DNA from: Gavia stellata
Lineage: Eukaryota > Chordata > Aves > Gaviiformes > Gaviidae
Length of the DNA stretch: 64,000 bases
Direction: 5' to 3'
Assembly: GCF_030936135.1 (NCBI RefSeq)
Contig: NC_082595.1
Location: 14,174,430-14,238,429 of the forward strand
The translations under genes were made by a program, and so were the position numbers. Below, one piece after another: positions 40,301 to 51,100 of this stretch; the first letter of the stretch is position 1, and every line of letters begins with the position of its first letter. The notes below the pieces were generated by a model. That model was not told the DNA's origin. It did no database searches and saw nothing but the letters and a program-made list of their open reading frames with translations.

Positions 40301-43300
40301 GTCCTCAAAACCTGAATTAAGCTTCTGAATACTTCCCTGGTGTTCTGAAAGCTGGAATTCAGCAGAATTGTCTGTAATGGTAAACATATCCAAAATGAAG
40401 CCATCACTTTTGTGGATACAAACACACAAAATACAGACATGCTTTTTAAAACTTGGCCAGTGTGTCTTGCTGGGAGACACACACAAAATAAATGGCAAGC
40501 AGGTGTGTTTGAAAAAAATATCACCACCAACTAGTCACTAGACCAAATAGCTAATGCCTACCATGCTTTTGTACTTTTTACATAAACACAACATGTGACA
40601 TTTCAATAATACAATCCACACTCAATACATATTTTCCTCTGCTGTTGGTGTAAATGATATCAGAATCCATCCTTTCATTCACATCATTAAATCACACAAA
40701 AAATATAAACTACCAATTTTCCAAAGACTAAATATTCTCATGATTCTTTGCTCAAAATTGTATTTTTTCCTTTTCTTGTCACATTCAAAGGTTGACATTT
40801 GAAGAATGCAGTACTCGCTTTACCAAGCTTTTTAAAAAGTGGGTCTAAATCTCAAATCATCTATGCTTTTCAAGACTATTCAAATTCATGAAGGCAAAAT
40901 TATCCTCACTGTCACACCAGTATTTTCAGCTTCATCCCATTCCAGCTTCATGTCAACAACCATCCTCTCTTCTCTCTAAGTTTAGGATGCCATCTAGACA
41001 ACAGAAGAACACTGCCTTCTCTGAATGTGCCATGTTTCTAAATACTGCTTTTTTGGATTGGTCAAATTCCCTAGTTAACACTCAGCTGGTATCATCAGAA
41101 ATCAACCTACATACTAGATTAAAAAAGAGAGGTAGATTGATATAGACACACACATTTGTGTGTACATATATACACACACACAAACACTTACACATCTTCT
41201 TCAAACATGTATCTGCATGGATCAGGTACACAGACGACCTGCAGCAAAACCAAGCTTCATTTCCAAAATCTCATGCTGACACCTTTTTTTCATTCTGAAT
41301 TGGTAAAACAGTACTCTTCAGCTTTTGCCAACAGCTTGCCATCATTGTCTCCTGAAACATCCATACATTCTGCTCCACTAGCTCACCCTGGTATTAGAAA
41401 CTCCGCAAACTTTCTGAAACCTCAAATTGTGAATCTCTGGAAATTGATGCCTCAAGTCATCCTGTATTTATCCTACATCCTTCCCTTCAGGCAACAATTA
41501 CCTTCAGTTTCTTGGCATCACGAAAGTCCGTAAGAGCATGAGACTTTCCACAGTTTTGGGATCAAATTGATTTTCCAGTGTCCAGTGGACAGCCATAGGG
41601 AGATGCCATCAGGAATCCACAGGTTTCATGAAACTGAGATTCCTTTTTTATTGCTAGTTTACTCCTTTCTCCTGTGTTTCAATCCTACTGCAAACTTTTT
41701 CTTCTTTATGGAGTCAGTGAAGGTTACATGGGCCCAGCTCTCTCATCTCTGAGCTGAGCACAATTAAAAGTTTGGAAATAATTTGAACACATTTCTATCC
41801 CTGGAAGAACTTCAATTTGGGGAAGAAAACTTGTTTGTCTAAAGGAAACCCATATTTTTACCAAAACAACTTAGACAAACTTACCATAGAAGTCAAAAGG
41901 ATTTGATTGCTCAGGACAAGAATAGCCGCATTTGCTAAAAAAGGTAATCATTTCCATAGGGTTCCCACAGAAAACCATTTCTCCAAAGCTCATGATGGCT
42001 ATTTTGTCAAATAACTGTGGGGAGCAAATTAATATATCAGCAATGCATACCGAGAAGCAACACATTCATTCCTGAATACGGCTACTGTCTTGGTAATAAA
42101 AACGCTTTGACAGGAAAAACAGTTTTGACACAAACTTCCTTAGTCTATTTCTGTCAAAGGAAGTTTGTCCTTTCTATCGCTTCTGTCGGCGATTATGCAA
42201 GATAACACATTTGTAAGCTCTTAAAACCAGTGACGGCAGCATACAGAGGTAATCCACAAACAGAAATTGGAGCTATGGACTTCTGACTTCACTTCTAATG
42301 CACCTTCACTTACTGACAGACCTCATTTGGCGCTTAATAGCCCCAGTCTATAAAATCCCCAGTTGTTGGGAAGATTATCTTGAAGTGCTTAAGGACTTTA
42401 ACAGCACTGCTCTTCGGGTGAACATTTGCCAGGGCAGGGCTCCCACCAGCTATATTCCCAAGGCACCAGGACTGCTTTCAATCCAGAAAACCACTGTCAC
42501 TCCCCTCTGGCTTCATGACCACTTACAATCAATTCAGTCAGCCAGGGAAGAGGTGCCTTGCATTCACGTGGTGGGTGGTGGATGTGTCAGAAGAGCGAAG
42601 TGCGAAATAGTAATGGGAAGGGAGAAATGCTCTCCCCAGCACAAGCCCTGCAAGGCTTGCCCCACCACATGACACAAAGAGGAAAAAAGAAGATTTTTTC
42701 TCTTTTTTTTCCCCCCGCTCCAAATCATGGCTTTATCTGTCTCAAGTTGCAAGTGTTACTGAAATATGAATATGTACAGATAAATAAAGTGCTAGTTTTT
42801 ACAGTGCCTGCACACATGGGGGATTAACATGGCTTCTCCCAGTGTTTTTGATTTGGGTAGCTGCATAACACAAAGGTTAGGCACACAGTCAACGTGCATA
42901 CTATTTTCACAGGGCAGTATGTGTCCCAAAGTGCCCTGTGAGTGGCAGAAGGCCAGAGCTGTAAAGCTCAAGACAAACCTGTATTTATGCAGGGGAGGGG
43001 AAGAGGGCCTTTGAAGGCAACTATACTGAATCGTGTACTTTTATCCTGAAAAGAACCTAGGTACTAAGAAGCCTGGTAAAAAAACCAAATAGTTAGTAGA
43101 TATCATTTACCCTGAAGAGTTCTGAGCGAGGCTGATGAATCGTAATAATCACAATCCTGTCTCTGTGTGCAAGCTCTGAGAGCAGCGAGACAATCTGGTT
43201 TGCAGTCAGGCAGTCCAGCCCTGTTGTGGGTTCATCAAGTAGCATGACTTCTGTGAAATGACAAGGAATAGCATTAAAACTCAGGTAAATGGGGAGCAAA

Positions 43301-46300
43301 TGTTATAGCTTCTGCCTTTGAAGCTAATTTGGCAAATAGTATAGAAATTACTTTACATGTGAAGTTCTGTGTGTAAAGCAGAGTATACATAGATACTGCC
43401 ATGATGCGATCTTTCAGTTTTAGTTAGCTTCAGTGGTTCAGTTTCAGTGACTAGGGATATGGACATAAAAAGTACTGCAGGATCAGAGCATAATAATTTT
43501 TTTCTAAGTTCAGATGAAATCTGAAAATTACCAAAATAGATTTGATGTATACATCTGCTTCTAAGAACAATAATGATAAATTTCAGCATGTATACAAATG
43601 TAAATATAACTGACATAGTTAGCTAGAAGTTATAATCTGAATTAAATCTGTATATATACACACAGAATTTATTATTAACAGATTAAGAGTTGTTAAAATA
43701 CAGCATATGTAATTCCATAGATGAGAGAGGTAGGGGTTTTTCACTGCATTTTCTTAATGATTTTATTGCACATGGAAGGATAAAAGTTACAGTCAAATCC
43801 TTTATTTTTACAGAGAAGAGGGCAGTTCAACCTTAATCAGGATAAGGGGGGAGGAGAGCTTTGTCTATAGGTTTATCTACACAGAATTACTTTTTGTTTA
43901 CTATAGAGTTTAGTGAACTTACTGAGCAATAACTACACCCAATGACTTCTCCAGGAGTCACCAGTAGCACACAGTAGTACCTGTGATGTATCTCATTTTG
44001 CTATTTAAATGCTCCTTCCTGCCTGGTATGCAGTCCTAGCACATCCGCACCTCTACGAGCACTCCAGAATCCAATAAATGCATGCTATACATTCACACCA
44101 TAAGATTCTGGCACCTTTAAGAAACTATCTCAAAACTGACAAAATTTACAGTGCTGTTTCCCATGGCTAATCCTTCTAGTTACTCTGCTTTGATTTTCAT
44201 TCATCGGATTTTTTTTCTTTACAGTAAATCTGCAACCACATATGGAAGTGTGGTATTCATCAATATCTGGTTTCTTATCAAGGGCAATGCAGCATGAGGG
44301 CTGTTATACTTCTGAACATTTACTCTGTTTTGTTTACAACTTTTCCAAATGAGCAGATCTCATGTGCTGACTACCATTTTGGCTCTGGAACGTACATGGT
44401 GCTGACACATACATGGCTCAATGGCAGCTACTCTACTAAGAGGCTCCATGCTTGCATATGTATCACTCTAATGCACTCAAAAAACTGTAAATTAATGTGC
44501 CACAACCAACATTTCATACACAGGAAGGGCGAGCCCAGAAAGACTTAAAATGGATAAATGGAAGTCTAAACCTATGTTCAGTCCCTAAGATTTTAAAATT
44601 GTCTACTTTCTAAGATTAACTAATAGATTAATGGCAGACTTGAGTTACTGCTCATCCTCTTCTGTCATTACTCTAGACTAGCTTTTGCTGAATTACGGAA
44701 TATGAATGCTTTTGTGTTTTGAAGTGGTTTATGGAGGTCCACGGCAGGAGTGCAAAGTGACACGGCTTTGTTTCATTTTGATAATCCATGCAGTGGTACT
44801 TACTGGGATCTTGTAACAGCTGAGCTGCAATTGATACACGACGCCTCTCACCCCCAGAAATTCCTACAAAAACACGGCTTCCAATTATTTTATCAGCCAT
44901 GTGGCTAAGACTCAGCTCAGCCATAACTGCATCTACCTGAAAAATAATTACAATTTAGAAAGACTAAACACAGTCCAACTCAGATACCTGTGTGCAAAAT
45001 GAAAAAAATGAAAGAAAAGAGGACATCATTTTAAGCTATGGCTTTCCTAATATGCTACTTTCATCCGTTCTAGTTGGAAGGTATCTGGCTTAATTTCTAT
45101 TTGATTATTTTTAATATATTATTTCAATTATTATTTTTTAAATTTTATTTTAATTTATTCTGAAATGAGTAGAATTTTAGCTTCAGTTGACATTAAGAGA
45201 TTAAGAAGTTAATGTATGAAGCATAATGTGCTGGTCTGGCTTCCAAAATAAGGGAGCAGAAAGGCACATCAATTCTGGGGATGTATAAAATACTGAGTGG
45301 AAGATAGGTGAAGAGAGAAGACAGAGAGCCAGAGCCTTTTGTCAGGAATATCCAATCTTTACTCTCAACCAAGGGCAAAAAGAGTCTTTTAATAGATCTG
45401 AAACACACCTATTTTATCAAGAAAGTAGCTTGTAGGAAGCTTATTAGACCAGTGCTTTTCAGAGCTATTCTGGTTAGTGAGAGACGTCCTACAGGAGCCA
45501 GAGTAGTGTCAAAGTCACCTCTGCTGTCCATGAGACTTAGCAGCACACATAGCCCTAAACACCGCAGAGAACTGGGTTTCCCAGCTGGGGAAGGGGAGCT
45601 GATCTCGACACCAATAGCAGCATCCCCTGCAGCAGTAACTGCTGCAGCTTTGGGCAGCAGAGTTTTGTCCCAGCATAATGGTGATTCCCTGGGGTATCAG
45701 CACAAGCCCCTTGCAGAGGCTGGGAGCACCAGAGAGCCTGTGTGCTGCTGCTCAGCAGAAGGATTTCTCCCCATTTGCAGAATAAGGATTACAAAACCTT
45801 ATAAACGTAAAACACAGCCATGGATGGAAAATGCTGCTGGTGAAAGCATTACATGACATCATGTCTGCCTTTCTGGTGGAAGACGATAAAATACAGACCT
45901 TCTTTTTGATGAAGTCATTGGAACATTTCTGAAGAGTTAGTAAAGCAGTGTAGGTCAGAGACTCTTGTATGGTGAGGAAGCTTAACAAAGTGTCACACTG
46001 GAAAAAAAAAAAGGGTGAAGAGGAAGAAGCAGTTAGTCTGGTAGTAGTTAAGATCTTGCCCCTGCTCACACAACTTTCATTCATTCATACAATTTATTAA
46101 CCTCTTTGTACCAAATTTATTAGTAAAATCACAGTCAGATAACATTACTCCATTACACTAGCAACTTTACTTTCTTTACATGAGAGGAAGCACAGTGCAC
46201 AAAAATAAATGTAGAAAACAACCTGTGGCACATAAGAGAAGCAATCTCTAAACTGTTCCTTCTTCAGCTGATGCCCATTCACATACACTTCACCAAAGAA

Positions 46301-47724
46301 GTTGTCTTTATGTCCCAGTCTTCCTGATATTGCATCCAGAAGTGTTGTTTTCCCAGATCCTTTCAAACAAAATAAATTAATCATGTGATGAGATGAAGTT
46401 TGTGATTTCAAGAGCAGTAGCCTTGCTTGGATGGAGATATATGAAAAGAATAAAGGATTTTTTTTCCTCAACAACATTAAAATAATAGGTCCTGAAAATG
46501 CAGCTAGTTAAGGGGAAGTAAATGGGAAACCTGGAATGTGTGTAAATTAGCATTTAGTTCATACGAATCCACGCTCCATAGTGAAACATTTGGGTTTAGA
46601 AGTAACCTTATCTTTTATTGAAGTTATAATTGTTAGATGACAGAAGATTGAACTCCGAAAACTAAGCACCACATTTTAACAAAGCAGGGGTTAAAACCAG
46701 CTGCAATTTCATTAAAACACATACCTCAGTCACATTCATACCACTGTGGAAGTCACCGGTATTAACTCCGATCTTATTTCTTTTGAAGTACTGGAACAAC
46801 TTACCAGAATTTCCTAAAATCCCCATGATCTGGCCACTCTCTATGTGAAATGAAACATCCTTAAGTATTTGCCGGGTCCATTTTTTATGATATAAAGGAA
46901 CATTCCACCATGGGCCAACACGTTCTCTTGGAAAACAAACATAAAAAAAGATGAAATAGAGAAGATTTTAAAAATCTTGCATAAACAAGTGAACGGTTTA
47001 TAGCTATTTGCATGTGGGATGGGAGCCTGCAAGGATTTTAAAATGTTGGGAAAAAGAAAAAAACCTTTCCCCCCTCAGCACTCCCCTCCCCAGGCTTTAA
47101 CTTTTTAACTTCAGTGTTATCTGGAAGATAAAACAAAGGCTGAACGGATTTTTCAGAATAACTGCTAGGAGGCTTTCGGACTACAATCAAAATGGGAAAC
47201 TTGAACGGAGGCTTTATTTGTTGATGATGTTTGCCAGCCATTAATCCACCTGACTGTTTTCTTAGGGCCTCCCATTATACTTCTGGCAGCAGTAAGAAAG
47301 GCAGTGGGAAAGAGCACAATCTTTGGAAATCTCCTCTAAAGCATCAACTTCAGAGACGTATGCAGAAGAACTGGTGAACCCTCCGGAGGAGAGACCAGCT
47401 CTGCCTCCCTCAAGCCGCATGCTCTACCCCGCGGCAGGCGGCCCAGCACCGTGAGGCGGGCGGCCTGGCAACACCCCTCCTTCTTTACTAGCCTGAAGCC
47501 GAACTCACAGCCCACCGGTCCCAGCCTCTCTCTCCCCTCAGTCCCTGGGGTCGGAGCAGCTCATGGCAGGCGGGGCCTTGCCATGCTGCCTTCCAGCCCT
47601 ACCTGACCGTGTAGGAGACGCCCCGGACACTGATGCTGTCAGAGGGATGCGCTGTGGCCTTCACCTCCGCTGTCTGCCCGCTGCCGCTGCTCCTCTCCAT
47701 GGCGGGAGACCCTCTGCCTGACAT
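31324..47724 (-). CDS. ABCG5: ATP-binding cassette sterol half-transporter ABCG5 (sterolin-1; complete, 13 exons)
   Basis: Coding exons in transcript order: 47603-47724, 46805-46926, 46223-46359, 45899-45997, 44804-44936, 43111-43250, 41885-42014, 38990-39203, 38516-38721, 37477-37615, 34452-34637, 32666-32778, 31324-31520. All junctions are GT-AG and the sum is 1938 nt, or 645 aa; human has 651. The product pairs with ABCG8 to export plant sterols and cholesterol across apical and canalicular membranes. The nucleotide-binding domain comes first: Walker A GNSGSGKTT 79-87, Q-loop in SYVPQ, signature ISGGE 186-190, Walker B VMLLDE 206-211, H-loop His243. Six membrane spans follow, beginning near [16 protein letters not shown]. 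The last extracellular loop carries two N-glycosylation sequons (N577 FT and N584 SS). The signature is SGGE where mammals have STGE. A second in-frame ATG at 47700 is in a stronger context and may be used. Confidence 0.98.
31795..31880 (+). mobile_element. Possible old CR1 fragment in ABCG5 intron 12
   Basis: GGAAGGGCCTCAAGAAGCAG followed by GTTGCCCAGAGTGGT resembles the conserved GGTTGCCCAGAGAGG segment of the avian CR1 3' region. The flanks are too diverged for me to confirm it, and the boundaries are approximate. Confidence 0.35.
38952..38978 (-). repeat. T-rich tract just after the ABCG5 exon 8 donor
   Basis: In the ABCG5 sense, the donor GTAAGAGTCCC is followed immediately by 17 T, then CC, then 8 T. 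U-rich tracts downstream of 5' splice sites can recruit TIA1-type proteins that help U1 binding. A simple poly-A/T slippage tract is the plainer explanation. Confidence 0.6.
43111..43250 (-). other. ABCG5: ABCG5 exon 6: Walker B, D-loop and H-loop
   Basis: This 140 nt exon encodes residues 205-251. It holds Walker B with the catalytic glutamate (LLDEP, Glu211), the D-loop (TTGLDC) and the switch histidine (TIHQPRS, His243). All catalytic residues are intact. The exon ends in Arg (LFR), whereas human ABCG5 has Gln before LFDKIAI. Confidence 0.93.
44804..44936 (-). other. ABCG5: ABCG5 exon 5: canonical ABC signature
   Basis: This 133 nt exon encodes residues 161-205, with [18 protein letters not shown]. 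The signature core is S-G-G-E. In human and mouse ABCG5 the corresponding core, as I recall it, is S-T-G-E, one of the changes that makes nucleotide-binding site 1 degenerate. The exon is exactly the same length as ABCG8 exon 5. Confidence 0.93.
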
Positions 47725-48183
47725 CCTCCGGTGCTGGGGCCCTGCAGGCTCCCTCCCTCACGCTGCCACCACCAAGCCTCCCCCGGCACGGGGCAGGGGC
47801 CGCTCGCCACTGTCCCAGTCACTGTCCCCGGACCGGAGGGATGGAGGAGGTCGTTGCCCCCAGCGCTCACCACCCAGGGAAGTGCCTAAGGGAAAAGAGA
47901 GGGGCTCTCAGTTCTTTCTTTCTCCTGAGAACAACTGATAGGCGATAAGCTGAAGCCGCTATCTGATGTACCTTTAGCCCGAGCTGTTACTGTCCCAGAG
48001 GGGAATATTTCCCTGTCCACAGGGTCACGCCAGCTGCAGAGACACAGCATGCCAGAAGAAACGGTGCTGCGGTGAAGGCGGCTGGAAAGGGCTGAGCTCA
48101 AAACCAAGAAGAGAAGGATTTCCACAGCTTTCAACAAGCCAATAGTCAAACCACCGCCGGGAGTGAGACCTTCCACTGCCAGC
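47725..48183. promoter_or_regulatory. ABCG5-ABCG8 head-to-head intergenic promoter
   Basis: Only 459 bp separate the two start codons, close to the spacing in mammals (under 400 bp in human). The region is moderately GC-rich and I see no TATA box. It holds a GATA cluster (47937-47963), an inverted repeat GGGAA-TAT-TTCCC (48001-48013) and a CCAAT box at 48139-48143. The human counterpart is known to be a bidirectional promoter controlled by HNF4A and GATA factors. Coordinated control here is inferred from arrangement and motifs. Confidence 0.85.
47937..47963. promoter_or_regulatory. Cluster of three GATA-factor sites
   Basis: GATA at 47937-47940, GATAA at 47944-47948 and TATC (reverse GATA) at 47960-47963, all within 27 bp of the ABCG5/ABCG8 spacer. 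GATA4/GATA6 sites acting with HNF4A activate this promoter in mammals. The spacing, about one helical turn or less, suits cooperative binding. Confidence 0.6.
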
Positions 48184-51100
48184 ATGAAGGGAGCCACTGA
48201 AAGTGTCTCTCTGGACGGTGCCAGCTGGAGCCAGGTAGCAGGCGAGCGCTTGCCGGTGAGTGAGAGCTGCAGGGAGCTGGGAGGGACCCGATGGGCTCAG
48301 CCATCCCGCAGCTACAGTACTTGCCCGGGAGCGGGGAGAGGCGGGTGGCCAGCCTGCCGACCGGGCTTTTGCAGGCAGTGAGGCTTTACCTCCTCCAGCT
48401 CCGAAACGGGGAGCAGAAAACCTCCTCAGCCCCCAGGAGAGCAGACCGGGGATGAGGCTGGTGCCACGCAGCCTGCACTCAGATGCCAGGGTGGTGGGGC
48501 TGAGGGAGTGGATCTTCAAATATGTGGATGAAGCAGAAAGTCCCGGAGCAGGGGCTAGACTGGCTTTCCCAGGACATGCTTTCGGGCTGTAAAACCAGCT
48601 CCCCACATTTGCTGGGCACCACCCGCTTTTATAAAATTAAGTTCAACGTAAGCAAGAGCGCAGAGTGCTTTGGCAGTGGGGGGGGGGGGGGGGGGTGGAA
48701 GGCTTTAATGTGGCTTTTCAGGCCGCTTGGTGGCATTTTGCTTTCCGCTGTGAATCTAGACTGAAAAGATTCATCAGCCTTGTTTGCTGTGAGGGTAGGA
48801 GGTGCACACAAAGATTGTGGTCACCATCTGCTGAAGATACCAGAGGCATGGATAGGGTCTGCTACACAGGGACCAGGTACATTGCCTTGGCTCGGATGAG
48901 TCTGGCTTGTAGGAAAGGCAGAAGGCTGTGGGAGAGATATGGCTGTCTGGAGTAAAAACTACTGGCATGCACACAGAATTAAACCCAAAGCCAGAAAGCT
49001 GCCTCAGCAAAGACTTCTTAATTGCAACTATATGCAAAAGGTTAACCAGGTCAAGTAGAGACTGTTATTTTAACTGATATCTCAGAACACTAAGTTCCAG
49101 TTGACAAACTGTGAAGTTAAACAAAAGAGGAGAAAAGCAGACTGTACTCGTGGTTGCATACCTACTTGTTCATAAAGCCTCCAAGTTAACAAGTTGCTGT
49201 GGAATTCAATAATGAACATAATTCCAGTGAACCATAATTTTTAGGCTGCCATAACTTATGAATTTCAATATGCAGCATTTTGCTCCAGTAGACTAACATT
49301 GCTGAAGCAGTACATGTTTTGCCTCAAAAATAGAGTCCAATCTCTTTATAGTGGCGTGGCATTTATCTCCATTTTGAAAGAGATCCCATTTAAAATGAAA
49401 GTAACTGGAAGAGCATAGCACACCATGTTTCGCCCTCATACATGCTGCTAGAAACAAAGTACATTTCACACTCATTAACAGGTAACTCATTTCAACCATT
49501 CAGACTTTTGCGCTACGGTAACAACAGCGTTATGTCCCATAAAATACCTATCCCTTCGTGCTTCGCCTTTTCTGAACTCAAATTTTAACAGTACTTTAGG
49601 CATTGTAATTAGCTATTGTAATTAACCTAATAACTTTTCCAGCCCAAGGCCCAGGATACTATTTTTTGCTCTGAAGAAGATAACAGTCTGTATTTCACAT
49701 ATAGCGGAACATCAAACGTTCTTGAGGTCAAAGAACTCAACTACCAGGTAAAAGTTGTAATTTATATACCTCCGTTCAGCAGGGAGCATATCCAGCAATG
49801 CCTGTTTCTATATGCAAGCCATTTTAAAAGCCAAATTTGAAGTTCACAACACAAATTTCACACGACTGCTGCACAGAAGTTTTGAGAGCAGAATCGTGCT
49901 CTTGGCTGCCATATTGACAGCAGGCTAAACCCTCCATTGTTTATATATCTAGTAAAGCTAGCGGATAAGAGAGGAAAAGAGGTCTGTTTCTAGGCTCTGT
50001 TTTTCTCAGTCTTGAGCCAAATTATTTCTCTGAGGGCTGGGGCAGAGGGACTTTCTGTCCAGCCCTTGGATGGTGGGATGGAGACAAAGAGAAGATGACT
50101 AACAAGGAGGATTTCAGGGAACCAGTGAAATTTTTCATCTCCCTTTGTGTCACTGTGGCATCTGAAGTAGATTTCACAATTTTCAGTTTTGTGTAATTTC
50201 AAATTATATTAAAAATTTTAAACTTTTACTATTTACAATAGCAATAAATTACCAAAGTAACAGAGGACAGAGATAGCTTTAGTGATTAACAGACTAAGCA
50301 GCAAAGCATGAAAATCATACTTGGCTGTAGAAGAGCTTTCTTCCATGTATTTCTGAAGATTAACAATATTATTTTAACATATTCTCAGCTTGTAATACCA
50401 CAACTTTGAAGATATTTATTGCTAAATATTTTTTGTTTGAATTGAAGGGACTTCTTTCTTTCTGTTAGGTTAACATGACATCCCAGATTCCCTGGTATGA
50501 AAAACTTGCGCAGATGAAAATGCCATGGACCTGGAAATCGGATCCCTGTTCTCATGTATCAGTAATCCAGAATCTGAATTTAAAAGTTCATAGTGGTCAG
50601 ATGCTAGCTATTATAGGAAGCACTGGTAAGAGCAACCAAATTTCATGATTTAACCAACTCTCAGATAAAACATACACAGCCTAGAGCAATAGTCTGCAGC
50701 TTTTGAATGGGAAAATCTAGCTGAGAAACAACTATTGGAACTGTGTCACTTAAATACATTCTTTAAAATGTATGAGGAAACAAAGAATGATACTGAGGGA
50801 AAAAAAATAAAAATTTCTTTTCAAAACCAATTTTGTTATGACTTATACACGTTTGCTGTTTGTTTCCTGAGGTGTAATGAGGTATTGTTGTAACTGTGGC
50901 CTGCAGTTCCAGCTCTCCTGGACGTGAATCAGCTTCATGGCTCAGATTCAGAACAGGCCAATTGCAGACCTTAGGCAGTAACATAGACAAACGAGGCCAG
51001 ACCCCATAAGAAAGATCAGTGGCAACTTGCATAGCCATAAGCAGGAATTCCCTTCAGATTGAAACAATTCTAACAGGATAAAATATCATATTTGGATTAA

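Noticed and set aside
41156-41533. 125-codon plus-strand ORF in ABCG5 intron 7
   Set aside because: It starts in a CA/TA simple repeat, has no recognisable domain and lies antisense in an intron. Most likely chance.
42298-42672. 124-codon plus-strand ORF in ABCG5 intron 6
   Set aside because: No domain, no splice or promoter context; overlapping open frames on the other strand suggest local composition rather than coding.
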